Below, piece by piece: positions 10,390 to 22,600 of a stretch of 64,000 bases of DNA (its first letter is position 1; each line of letters starts with the position of its first letter). A program made the translations under genes and the position numbers. The notes under the pieces were generated by a model. The model did no database searches. It had not been told where the DNA came from and saw nothing but the letters and a program-made list of their open reading frames with translations. The DNA is taken from the NCBI RefSeq assembly GCF_000234665.1, contig NC_018331.1, positions 682,001 through 746,000 of the forward strand. Reading direction: 5' to 3'. The DNA is from Leishmania mexicana MHOM/GT/2001/U1103 (taxonomy: Eukaryota > Euglenozoa > Kinetoplastea > Trypanosomatida > Trypanosomatidae).

Positions 10390-12745
10390 TCATCTTACCT
10401 GGTCAAACGGGCGGAGCTCACGTTACATTCGCGGATGGACGCAAAAGCCGAAGTCTCTTGGCCCGGCAGAACCGCAAGGAATGGAGAGGCCTGAGGCAAC
10501 GGCGATGAGCCGCGGCGCTCTCTCCTCTCGTATCGCTGATCGCAGTGTGACCCCGTGACGCTGAAGACACGAAGGCCGGGTGCGCTGAAACTGTCGAATC
10601 GGTCGCCATACGGGCCGCAGGGGGCTGCATTTATTTCTCCGCCCACCAGGCCAAAGCGAAGAGGCTGTTGCAAGGCCGCGGTTGCGCTGGGGCAGTGCAC
10701 GATGCCAGCGGCGAGAACACCACCGCGCTCGACGGAACCAGCACAGACGCACGCCCCCACCAAACCGCCCATTGTGTCAATGGGCGGCGGCGGAAAACAT
10801 GCGGACCAGAAGCCCGGGGAGACGACGCAAGCCCGACGACGACCGCGCGAGACGAAGCCGGACGAGACCCCGTGCCACGAAGAAGCCCCAAACGTCTACG
10901 CCAGTTTCCCAATCGGGAAAGGGATTGGAGGAGCTCGAAGGCAGTAGCTCCACCGCGGGCAAGACTCCGAACCTGGGGATGGGCCGGGTTGCACAGCACT
11001 ACTTTGCGACCCCCGCCATGCTGAGACGGAGCACTCTCCCCATCCTAGCCGTATCGATGGCCGAAGCAGTCGAACAGCGGGCGGGGCCCATCACGCCTGC
11101 TTTGCTTCCAACTGTTTCTACGCGGGCCCCGGCTCTCGGGCATCTGAGACGGATTTCGCCGTGGGAGGGCGCCGCCGCGCGTGTGAGACTCGGCGCCGCC
11201 AGACTCGCCCCATGGAAGCCGAGCCCGAGCGAAAAAAAAGCACGATCCAACACATATGGGCGTGCGCACCAGGCAACAGAGAGGGGCAGCGACCACCACT
11301 GGCTCATTCATGGTTGCCGCCTTCGCAGCCAGGCATTGAACGTCGACAGAAGGCCACCACACACAGCAGTGCCAACGAGAGACCTCGCGGACACCTGACC
11401 CAGGGAAGCGAAAGCCTGACCCGCCCAGCAGGTTTGGTGCCGCCAAGAGAGGGGCGACGCCGAAAGCAAAGATGCCCACCACCCCGGCGCTGACGAAGGT
11501 GATGCACGGCGGAGGAAACCTCGACGAGCGCCCGGCGGGCTCACCCACACACACGTGTCGATGCGCACACTCATCGCAGCGGAAGAAGGGGTGGGTGCTG
11601 ATATTGGTGGCGGCGGCGCGCGTCATCCTGCAACGCATCAGGGTTGCCAATCTTTCGGCGTTACCAGGCAAGGAGGCACGGCTGATGAAAACGGGCGACG
11701 AGCTCCTTCGCCTTGGCCTGGGGATGGGGCGGACATTCCTTGGCAAGCGCTGCTGGCGGGGCGCGGCGCAGCGCTTGGTGTCCAACGCCAAGACAGGGAA
11801 GTCGCCTTTGGCGGCGGAAGCGCGCGGCGTTTGCCTGGCACGCTTTTCTGCCCCGGCGTTTTCTCGGCGTTGGCGGCCTCTTCGCGCGGCGAGGCCAGAC
11901 ACGGCCCCGCCTCCTCACAACCCGCGAGCACGCGGCGGCCCGCCCCGTTTCGCGGGGGGAGCAGGGGCTCCCCCTGGCCCCAAGCCGAGGGGCGCCCTCC
12001 CCCCAGGGCGAAAGGAACGGCGGCGGCCGGCCTGCGGAGGGGGCCAACACCACGCCGCCGCGCCCCGCGCGAAAACCCCACGAACGCGCCCCGCACGCCG
12101 CGCCAGGTCGAGGTACGGACCTGCTGGCGGTAGCGATTCCGTGCGCCATCGCGTCGCCGGCTCACCAGTGAGTTGCTCTCCACGTACGGACACACGTGTG
12201 CCCTTAGTCAACCTACTTGGCGCTCGACGGATGTGGTCCGGGGCGTCACCGCCTCCGAGTCCAGTCTCGCGATCGTCTCTGGGCAACCTCGCGGAGCGTT
12301 GGCAGCTGGCAGGTGCAGCAGTAGTCAACGAACCAGACAGCGTCCTCAGCGCGCAGGTCGCGGCTGGGGACGAGGTAGTAGCCCGGATAACTCTGCGCTA
12401 GGGGTCCGCGTTGCAGCCTTATCCGCTGCCCCGGCACGGCTCTCGTCGCCGTTATCGCTAGCAGACCCACTCGTCGACTGTGACCACTGCGCTGATGAAA
12501 AGCGAAGGCCGCAGTCGAACCCGCTTCCCCGGATCTGCCCTAGTGGCATCAATGCAGGCGCTCTGGGACGCCGTTCGCCGCCAGTAAGCCAGGTGGCGCT
12601 TCCTCAAATTTGTCGAAGGTCTGTGTGGCATCCGGCGCAGCCCGGAATGCAAGGCCACGGATGCAGCTCGACTGTGTGGGTGTCGCGTGCGTTTCATGGG
12701 ATCTCTTCGCTTTCTTTGGTGGCTTTGCGTCCCGTCCCACCCGCC
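10390..12745. other. GC-rich, microsatellite-poor island of unknown nature
   Basis: Unlike all other spacers in the window, this block lacks long polypyrimidine/polypurine tracts and has almost no dinucleotide repeats. It has long stop-free stretches in several frames on both strands (plus 11472-12401, 309 codons; minus 11902-11045, 285 codons). None of the translations shows a domain I recognise, and the overlap of open frames fits high GC content rather than coding. The segment 11740-12130 is especially G+C-rich and contains a perfect 8-bp stem with a 4-nt loop at 11955-11974. Short protein-like pieces occur on both strands near 12250-12680. An A-rich stretch follows at once (12750-12781). 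Confidence 0.5.
11955..11974. other. GC hairpin inside the strand-switch island
   Basis: GGGGGAGC pairs perfectly with GCTCCCCC around the loop AGGG. It is a strong local stem, but no U-run follows on either strand, so a terminator role is only speculative. Confidence 0.5.
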
Positions 12746-12749
12746 CCCG

Positions 12750-12781
12750 AAAAATAAAAATAAAGACACAGAAAAGGAAAA
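12750..12781 (+). other. A-rich stretch at the right end of the island
   Basis: Interrupted A-tract (A5-T-A5-T-A3 followed by GACACAGA4GGA4). It lies exactly where the GC-rich island gives way to ordinary spacer, as the tail of a non-LTR retroposon would if the island were such an element on the plus strand. No reverse transcriptase or RNase H motif supports that reading. Confidence 0.35.
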
Positions 12782-13618
12782 GCCACAAGTCAGACGGAGT
12801 AGTCCAGGTGGTCTCTATTCAGGTAGGCGAAAGGGAGGGGGCTAATGCGCACCCCGCCCCGCACCCCCCCCCGAACACACCACCACCCACAGCAAAGACG
12901 ACGACGACGACGCACACCAATGTGAGTGGCGCGGTCTGCCCTGCGAGCCATTCACCGGCTCCCATGCCCAGATCTGCTACTGTCGCGAGAGGGAGGGAGG
13001 AAGGGAGAGAGAGGGAGATGAGCGCTGGGTGCCTCACCGCACATCCCGCTGATGTCGTCGTTGTGGGCGTGGTCTTTCCGCTGTCGCGGCATCAAGTGAC
13101 GGTGTTGCTGGAAGTGGAAAGGTTCTCTCTAGTGGTGGAAACAGGGGCAATAAAACCGCCAGCGCGTGCTGGGCGTACGACTCCTGATAAAACATCGAAT
13201 CAACGAGCAAGTTGGCAGAAAGCACACACAGCAACAAGAAGCGGGGCGGCCCACGACCACGGCCTCGCCGCACGCCTTCCGCAGCGACGCACATGCGGAG
13301 TAGAGAACCCTGAGAAGACACCCAAACGCCAGCGCGCGCGAGCAGACACACACCAGTGTGTGCACACCGCAAACATCACCCTCCCCCCCCACACACACAC
13401 TTCTGTCCGCTAGCGATACACGCACGGCGCCGCGGCAACCCACGTGATCGCCACTCACAACGTCCCCTGACAAGCATGCGCGAGAAGGGAGACGTGAACC
13501 GAAGGTGCGAGGACAACGAACAGAAGAGGTCTGCCCCCGCCCCCTCTCTCTCTCATCCACCTGCGCTGTCGCTGCTAAGCGCGCATCCAAGCATCGAGGG
13601 CATTGATGAAGGGCAAGC

Positions 13619-16600
13619 CTACAGATTCACCAAGTAGCACGCAACACCGTTGAGCGCCGCCTTGGTCGCCTCCGCCTCGCCGGCGCACTTCACACGCAGC
13701 GAGAAGATCCTCGTGTGGCGCTCTGCGTCCGCATAGACTGGGATGACAACACTTTGACTGGAGTGCTTCACCTTCCCCACTGGCACCCAGCTGACCGCGA
13801 TGTCTACACTGAGCTGCACGCAGGACGGTGAGTTGCCCTGCACAGTCGTGAGGCAGCCGTCGCCCGTGAGCGCCGCGCCCTGCATCACCAGACTCTTCGC
13901 CGCCACCTTGATTGTGACGCTCCCGTGCGTCACATTGTTCATTGTGGCTTCCAAGACAAGATCCGTGAGGGGCGCCTTTGCCACCCGCGCCGTATGCTGC
14001 CGCAGCGCGTTGAAAAAGGTCTGCGGCCGCAGTAGCGATGAGAGGTCGTACGTCGCCGTCGTGCTGAACGGCGCCTTCGCGAGGTCGCGCGTCGTGTTGT
14101 ACTTGCGCCACAGCAGCGCGAGCCACATCTTTGCCTCCTGTGGACCGTCCATGCGGTCCAGCCAGCGGCTTGGCATACGACCACTCATCAGCTCGGTCGC
14201 CTCCGCACGCACCTCCGCGTCAGGGATGATGGTCCCCTCCGCCACGCCGTGCAACGTATCAAAGAAGGCTGACAGGTCCTTGATGAGGGCGGTGAGCAAG
14301 TTCACCTCGCTGATGAAGAAGATCTCCATCGGCTCTGGGTCACGCGTGGGACTCGACACCGTCTGCGGAACGCCATTCGCCGCAATGCCACTGCCCTTCC
14401 ACACCTCCATCACTTGCCTCAGCCGCTCTCGCCACTTCTCGCCGCTCGTCTCCGCCGTGCTTTCCTTCTTGCAAAGCTCACGGAGCGACTCGCGCGTGGC
14501 GTGTGCCGCGTCCTCCTGCACGGTGCGGTCCGCGTTGTCGCACATGCAGAGCAGTGCCGGCGGGTCGACGTCGGGCATGTTCGCCTGCAGCACTGCCACC
14601 ATCTTGTCGTGGTCGCCGGCGTGCGCGGCCGTCACGCCGGAAAACAGTGGCGACGTCTCCTTGAACAGCACGCCCTCGTTGAAGTACGTCTGGATGAGGA
14701 GCTGCAGCACCCTCTCATCCTCCGCGTTCTCGAGGCGGCCGCCGTAGAGACAGGTTTCGAGAAAGCCAGTGAGCGTCACCCAGTCAAGCTGCGGCTCCTT
14801 TGCCAAGCTTGTCAGCACATTCGTCGCCGCCTTCAGGTCAGCCGGCGAGAACTCATAGCATTGGGACCAGCCCTGCGGCACATATGTCCGGCGCTCCTGC
14901 ACCACAGCGTGGAACCAGGCGAGTCCGAAGAGAAGTCGCGCGCCGGCGTGCGACTGTGCCGCGAGAAACGCGCCGTCCCAGAGGCTGTAGGTGCGCAGCA
15001 GGTTCTGCTTCACCCCTGGCGGCGCCTCCACAGTAACTTTGTTCGACATGCGCAACAGCACGCTGGGAAAGAGGTCGTGCGGCTCGGTGGTGAGGAGGAG
15101 GCGGAAGCTCGTGTTCGGCGGGGGCATCGAGCACAGCTCGTTCTCGAGCACGGAGGCCCAGTCCAGAACGAGGTGGAGGTTCTTGAGCAGCAGCCAGTCG
15201 CCCTGCACGGCGCAGCGCCGCACCAGCTGCAGCGCGTTGTCTGTCTGGCCACCACCAAGTGCAAGCTGCACAAAGCGCTCCTTGCCCACGAGTTGCGTTG
15301 CCACATCCTGTATCTCCATGCTCGGGTCGGCGCCACTCGAGGTGATCAGCAGAATCGGGGCGGTAGCGCTGTTGCTGAGGATCGTACTCTCGAGGGATAT
15401 AACAGGGGCTAGCGACGCCAGCTCCAGCTTGCGCAGGATGATCTGCAGCGCGGTGGCGGACGCACGGTCCGGACGGAATGTGTTGATCCACAGCAGCCTC
15501 TCCATGTCTGACACAGCCGCGCTCGCGTCCATGTTGCTGCCCGCGGCACGTGGCCCCAACTCGCGCTCCGGTGTGGCGTGGTTCATGACGGCGGCCCACC
15601 GACTCGGGTCGAGCACGTGCCACTTCTCCGCCAGTGCCTGTCCGGCCGCGCTGGAGACGATGCTGGCGTACTTGATCCTGCTTGAAGGCGGCGCCCACTT
15701 CGGCAACTGCAAGTCCTTGCCCGCCTTCACGTTGGTGATGGTCCCCACCAGCGCGCCCCACAGATCCTGCGGATACTCGGCTGGCCAGAGACCGTGCAGG
15801 ACGTGGAGCCCGAAGGCGATGCGGTCCTTTTTGAGGAGTCCGCGCGCCACGCTGTGGAAGCAGGTCTTGGTGAAGCTCGCGATGAGAGCCTGCACCTTTG
15901 CCCCCGCCTCGTCGTCGCCTTGGTAGGTCTTGAGCGTCTGCGTGAAGAGGGTGATGTAGTCGTTGATACCGTACTGGTACATGTGGTTGAGCATCTCCAT
16001 GTCGCGAACGATGAAGAAGAGAAGAGCCCCATGGTGCGCGAAGGGGCGGTACACCTCGCGCTTCTCATCCAGCTCCACCTGCAGCTCGTGCGAGCGCGCG
16101 AGGGACTGTTGGATATTGTAGGCTTGCACCTTAACCTCGTTGAGGGACTTGATGAGCTTCGTGTTCTCGAGCAAGTCACCCTGCGACTCCGCGAGGTCGC
16201 TGAGAAGACGCTCCTCCAGTTTACTGAGCTGCAGCTGCAAACTCTCCTCATCTTTGAGCAGCTCCACCTTTTGCTTCTCCAGCTCTGGCCGCTCCTGTTG
16301 CAGCGTGACTCCAAGAAGCTGGTCTTCGAGGCCGAGGCTCGTCACGGAGAAGTTCACCTCCGTCACCAGAGCCGCGGCACTGGGGGACAGTCGCAGCTCC
16401 GACTGCCGCGAGAAGAGCATGATTCGGAAGTTGTCATGCCACTCCACTGTTTTGTTGCCCACCTGCACCACTCGCTTCGCGCCAGCAGGCATGAGGTCGC
16501 GGCGCAGGACGGTGTAGAGCAGAGGCGCGATGTCGGCCACCTCCGTGACGATCAGCGTCTTCCCGAAGCGGATGGCAAGCTCAAGCGTGTGTGTGAAGCG

Positions 16601-19600
16601 TTCATCGTGCAGTGAAACCGTTTCGACAACGGTGTTCGCCCTCTTCAGGTGCTCCAGCATCCACTCAACCGCCTTACTCGCCGGGTCGACGACGAGCGGC
16701 GTCTGCTCCGCGTCCAGCATGACCACCGCGTTCTCCAGACTGAGTCCATCCGCCGACAGACCCTCGGACTTGTACTGGAGGAGGTCCCCTTCGGTTCGAA
16801 GGAAGTGCGTCACCTCAACAACATCTGGGAAGCCCAGCCGGTCGCACCACATCTTCAGAAAGCGGTGCCGGCCGTCCTCCGTCTCCTGGGCAAGGTAGGT
16901 CAGGAAGGCGGCGGCGACCAGGGCACGCTTCGGCATCGTGTTGTTCACCTCCAGGATCGCGGCCGCCTCGGTGGCCCATCGACCCTTCTCGCCATTCAAC
17001 TTGTCCAGTAGGCTTTTCGCCTTCGCCAGTTCCTCCTCGGCAGCCTGCAGCTTACCTCTGAGCCGCTCTGCCTCCTTACACTTCTCAGAGAAGCCCTCAC
17101 GCAGCTCCTTCACTTTCGTATCGATTTTCTTCAGCCTCTTCTGCAGATGCTCGAGCTTGGCGGCGCCGTCTTTCTGGTTCGTCTCCAGCTGCTCCAGCTG
17201 CTGCGTCAGAGGTGAGATGCGCTCCATGATGGCTGAGTACTCCACCATCGCCTTGACCCACTCCGCCATCGGCGCCGCGGCCACCGAGGCGCGCTGAATG
17301 GTTTCGGCCTTGAAGAAGGAGGCGCGGTCGCGCAGCAGCTTCTCGACGCGGCGGCGGATGTCGGGGGTCATGTTCTTGACCTCGAAGTCGAGAATACGCT
17401 GCTTCGCACCACGCTCACCGAGGAACTGTCGCATCGACTGCCACGAGACATCGTTCACACCGAGCAACGCTAGGACGCCCTCGAGAACGACGCGGATCGC
17501 CTCCGGCGGGGATAGCAAGGAGCGGATCTCGTTGAGCTGCTCGCTGCGGATGGTGCTGATGGCGTCGCGCGCGGCTTCCATCATTGGCTTAATACTCCCA
17601 AGCTCCTCCTCCACCTGTCCGCGACTCTTCGCAATGTACGTCTGCTCTTCCTTGAGATGCTCCTGCAGGGTGGCCGCCTCGTCACGCTGCTCCTGGGACT
17701 CCTCCATGCTGGACTGGATCTCGTTCAGCGCCTTGTCCGCCGCCTTCTGCATCCTCTCGACATCCTTCTTCTTCTCCGCGACGTCCCTCTTTACCTTTTC
17801 CACACTCTCCTCGGCCTCCTTCAGCTTCACTAAGCCGGCCTCCAGCCGCCCCATCTTATCCTTGCTGGAGCTGCTCTTCCTGGCTAGGATGGCGCGGAAT
17901 GTTTTGAGCAGCACCTGCACAGCATGCGGAGTGGAGCGGACACCCATGCCTTCGTGAATGGCGTTGATCTCGCGGTGCACGTGGAAGCCTTTGTTCGTCG
18001 GGTTCGATTCGAGCGCGGCGATTTCGTCCGCCAGATATGTCTTGCAGATTGTCTTGGTCATGTCACCACTCCACGTCCCCATCCACAGCAGCTCACACTT
18101 GCTCATGAGGGCTGGGTTGGAATGCAGACGAATCATGAAGAGCTCGTGACGGTGGTCCATGATGAGGGCTATGCGCAGGTTGCGCTGCAGCCGCTCCACA
18201 AAGTAGGCGTAAATCGCCCCCATGTGACCATCGTTGGCCGCGTCGTCACGCATCGATGAGAACATTGTCTCCATCTCCTCTTGTGTGAACAGCCCTGGGA
18301 CCTCGCCGCTGCTTAGCAGGCTGTTCACATACTCCAGAAACGCCGCGTTGACAATGTTGTGATCCTCGATGAGGAGGACCAGCGGCGTATTCTGCACCGT
18401 GGCGCGCTGGATGAAGCCGCGGAGGTCAAGCCGGAATTGCTTGAGGTTGTAGTCGTGCGTCATGTTCAGCGATACCACCTCGCGCCGTTGCTGGTGCGCC
18501 GCCAGAAGCACGGCGTTGCGCCGCCCGACACCGGTGCTGCCAACCAAGATGAGGTGGCCGCCCGGGCGGGCCAGCACTCGGTCGACGTAGGTCACCCAGC
18601 ACAAGATTTCCGGGATGAGAGGGACGTGGAGCTCCTTGAACTCGCGGCTGTACTGCAGCAGTCCGCGCTCTGCCTCGTCCCGCACGTCGCTGTACCTCTT
18701 CTGCACTAGCTTGAGCACCGCACGGCAGCTCGTCGCCGCCGCGGCAGAAGTTTTGCCAGCCGCGTCACCACCGCCACTCCTGTTGGCTCTCGCACCATCG
18801 CCAGTCTTCCTGCCCTCGTCATCGCCAGCGACGGTCGTCGGTAGCGCCTGCTCGTCAGTCTCAGCCACGGCGGCGGCACCGTTCTCCGGGTCAAACCAAG
18901 TGACGAACATCGTGGTGAAGCGATCCTCCTTTGCCGGCATCGCGTAGCCGATAGTGGCAAGCTGCTCCGAGAAGGTCCGCAGCGCCTGTCTACGGTCCTC
19001 GGCGCTCGGGAGGCAGTCGGTAAAGATGCGGCTGGCCTCGTAGGCGAGCACCGCCGGCAGCGTGGTGCGGGTGTCGATGTGGTAGAGGAGTACGTTGGTG
19101 ACCCACTTGGTAAGGTGGCGGGGGCTGAAGGAGAAGTGCGCGTACTCCTCACCCTCAAACTGGCGACGCACCTTGTCGTATACCTGCAGCATGAAGTGCG
19201 CCAGCTGCGTGCCCTTTTCATAGTCTTTACCTTGGCCAATGTTCGTCTGCCGCAACAGACTCGCCCAGTACGTGGCGTACACCTGCACAAGGCTCGTCTT
19301 GGATGGGTAGGATACGGTCACGATGCTGGCGAGCGCCAGTAGCCGCGGTGTAACCGGGTAACGGCCGGCCGATGGAGTAGGGTTCATGCTGGCGACGATC
19401 TGCACGCGTTCAACCCCTACCCACTCGAGGTCCTGGTTGTAGAAGCCGTTGTAGAGGATAAGCTGCTGCAAAAAGGAGTGCAGCTCCACGGTGCCGTACC
19501 TGTCCGCCTTCGGCAGATTCACGCTCTTGAGAATGATGACGAGCCGCTCCCCTTCGCGCGGACGGTACATGGGCCCGGCATTGGTGTTTGCCAAGACGCA

Positions 19601-22600
19601 CGCCTGCTCGATCTTCTGAATGACGTGCGTGGAGTCCGTCTGTGCGCTGCAGTTGATCGTCGTCGTGCGCAATGTTGGCCGGGTGGAGAAGACATAGCCG
19701 AGCAAGGCGCCCTTCCCGCACCCCTCCGGCCCAACAACGAAAAACGGTTTGCAGCTGCTATCATCCAAGAGCGGCTGCAGCGTGGAGACGAGCCGCTTTA
19801 CCTCCACCGTCTGCACCACTGGTGGGCGGCCCGCCAGCAGCTCGGCCGGGGTCACCGGGGTCGAGAGGTCTGCCGTAAACTCCACAGCGCGCTTGAGCGT
19901 GTCGTCCCAGTAGGAGTCGAACGGGCGGCTGTCGGAGCAGGGCTTCTGCCCCATTGTGGTGTAGATCCAGCCCGCCAGCTTCGCCGCGCTGCTGGCATTC
20001 AGGCATCCGCACAGGCCGCGCACCAGCGAGTACGCGAAGTCCTGCACATTCCTGGCTAGCATCACGTGCAGCAGACACGTCTGCAGCAGGCCCATGCGCG
20101 TCGTGGCAACAGGGAAGTCATTTAGTCGCTGCGCCTCGTCGACAGCGGCAAAGACATACTTGAGGATGAGTGGCTGTACCACCCTCTTTGTATGCACTGA
20201 CTTGAACGCCATGCCAGACTCCACCACCGCCTCCAGCTGCACGTCCTTCTCGGAGAAGAAGAGCACACCCATGCGCGACACCGTCGCCGGTGACGCATAC
20301 TCGAGGCTGTGCGTCTCGAAGATAAAGTTCACGTTGGCGCCAAACTGGATACGCACGCCGTTCGGCATCGTCAGCAGCTTGTTATCATCCAGCACCGAGT
20401 TGAGAGACTCAATCCACTCCGGGTCGATGTCGCCATCGCACAGCACCCACGGTCGCGCCTCCTTCGGCTGCTTCACAACGTCGCGCGCCGCCGCCGTCAG
20501 GACGCCGTCGTGCCACTCCCGTGTATCAGCGTCCATGTAGCCGAGCAAGCAACGCCGCGTCATCGCCTTGGGGTTCATGACGTGCATGGGCACCTCAATC
20601 TGCATCGTCTGAAGAGCCTTGCGAAGGATGCTGAGCAGGGTACTCTTGCCGCTGCCGCTGGGGCCCACCAGCACCACTCCCGTGCGCTGCTGCAGCGCCT
20701 CGTACAGCTGAAGTACCTTCTTCTGCTGTGCGGGAATCGGCTGCAGGCCCAGTGCTTTGACCGCACTTGCCACCGCCACCTCCAGCTCTTTGTAAGTGAT
20801 GTCCCGCGACTCCACGCCGGGGAAGATGTCGCGCAGCAGTCCTTGAAAGACTCGCGCGTCGTCGAAGGTGAGCTTGCTGATGGTGTTGATGTTCAGGGAC
20901 TGCAAGATGAGCTCCTCCTCAATCGACCGAGTTGCTGCGGCGCCGGCGTTCTCCTTCCTCCAGCGCTGCAGCAGCGTACCGCCGAGTCGCAGCACTGCCT
21001 TCAGCGGACGCAGGCCCCAGTCGTAGTGCTGCTGTCGACTCATGAGCTGCCCAGAGAGGCGGTAGAGCGCAACAATGCTCTTGGCCAGCGCCCGCGCATG
21101 CGTGAACCCCTCGGAGAAGAGCACCGTCGACGTGATGAGCTCGTTGTCGGGCACGCTCATCGCCACCTCGCGGAAGAGCTGCTTTAGGTTGTCCGGCAGT
21201 CGCGTCCGACCGCCGTAGCCTTTTCCAGCAGGGTTCAACGTCACGAAGATGCCCGCATTCGTGTTCACCGTGATTTCACTGTTCAGCAGCATGCAACTCG
21301 GCTCCTTGTTCTTGAGGGCCTGCTGAATGACCTGGATCATCTGTGAGATGGCGGAAAGCTGATCGAGCTTGAGGCGGTTGAACTCGTCGAAGCAGCCCCA
21401 CGCGCCGCACTTGACAATGCCGAGGAAGATTCGCCCCATCGCCTTAAAGTCGATGCCCTCGTCGCAGTTGAAGACAAGCACCTGGCGACCCATCGCTGAG
21501 CCAAGTGCCTTCACAGACTCTGTCTTGCCGGTGCCCGCGGGCCCGTAGGGGTTGCCGCCGTAGCCCAGGTCCATGCCCTTTGTGAGGACGAGGTAGCAGC
21601 GGTCCGTCAGCGGCGTGTACACCAGCTTCGCCGCGTTGCCTTGGTACTCGTACGCGTAGTCGAACTGCGTGTCGGCCATGTGGACGGTGCAGCGGTGCGT
21701 GCCATCCGTAGACATGCGGTACCGCAACTGCTTCTTCCACCACCACTCGTCCACACGGCGGACGTTGCGCTTCATGAGGAGCTCGACAACCTCAATGTTG
21801 TGAATCGTGTCGAGGATAAGCGCCTTCACTTTCAGCACCTGCAACGCGTCCAGCTCTGGTGTCATGGCGACGAGTCCGTCGAGCCGACGACGGAGCGACG
21901 TCAGCAGCTCGTTGAGGGACTGCGCAGCGATCGCCTTCTCGGCTTCGCGGGCGAAGTGCACGCCCTGCGCGACCTGAAGGATTTGCGAGGGATAGGTGAG
22001 GACACTGTCCTTTGTGGTCGCGTCTGGCTGCTTGACGCAGCTGGTGAGCAGCTCGTGCAGTGTGTCCTGCATGCTCGCATCCAGTGCCAGAAGCCAGTCT
22101 TCCACATCACTGCCTGTAATCGCCACCGGCCTGCGCAGCGCCACCTCCTCTCCATCGGCGCTAATCATGTGTGTGATGCTGGTGTTGTCGCTGCTGAAGG
22201 TGACGGCGTGGATGCCCATAAAGAGTTTCTTGAGATGTACCTGAATTACAGACGGGTTCTGGCTGTGGCCGAGCATCTCAAGAAGGTCCTCGTCGCTGAT
22301 GAAGTAGAAGCGCGGCAGCTTGCCACGCTTCGCCTCCAGGAACTCCATGAGGGACTTTTGGCACCGCTCCGTCTGCTCGAGGATGCCCTTCAGCTTCTCA
22401 TTCACGTCCGTCTGGTTTACCAAAGACATCACACGCGGATCCGCCTCGACCTCGCGCAAGATGCCGACGAACTCCTTGTCCACACGTTTGAAGCGGGCCT
22501 GCTCGTGAGGCAACGCGCCGCGGGCAAAGATCGGCTCCAGATACGCCCACCGACGCTGAATGCTGTTCAGCAACGTGAGGCTCTGCGAGAGAGAAGCAAG

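Larger units (their letters stand above)
8336..13618. other. Convergent strand-switch region (probable transcription termination zone)
   Basis: Plus-strand genes end at 8335 and minus-strand genes end at 13619, so two polycistrons converge here. No gene was recognised in 5.3 kb. The left flank (8336-10390) is spacer-like, with T-rich stretches at 8966-9020 and 9039-9061, (GT)n at 9189-9212 and (CA)n at 9334-9356 and 9971-9994. The core (10390-12745) is a GC-rich island described separately. The right flank (12785-13618) is again microsatellite-rich and would hold the dynein 3'UTR. In Leishmania such regions are known to carry base J and to terminate RNA polymerase II; that is family knowledge, not visible here. 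Confidence 0.75.

Noticed and set aside
11045..12401. Long open frames on both strands in the GC-rich island (309 codons plus, 285 codons minus)
   Set aside because: They overlap on opposite strands, lack recognisable domains, are Pro/Arg/Ala/Gly-biased as expected from GC-rich random frames, and have no polypyrimidine tract for trans-splicing. Not reported as genes.
12505..12600. Possible tRNA on the minus strand (GGTTCGACTGC plus an A-box-like TGGCTTACTGG)
   Set aside because: The base after the T-loop does not pair, the D-arm does not close and the acceptor stems do not match.
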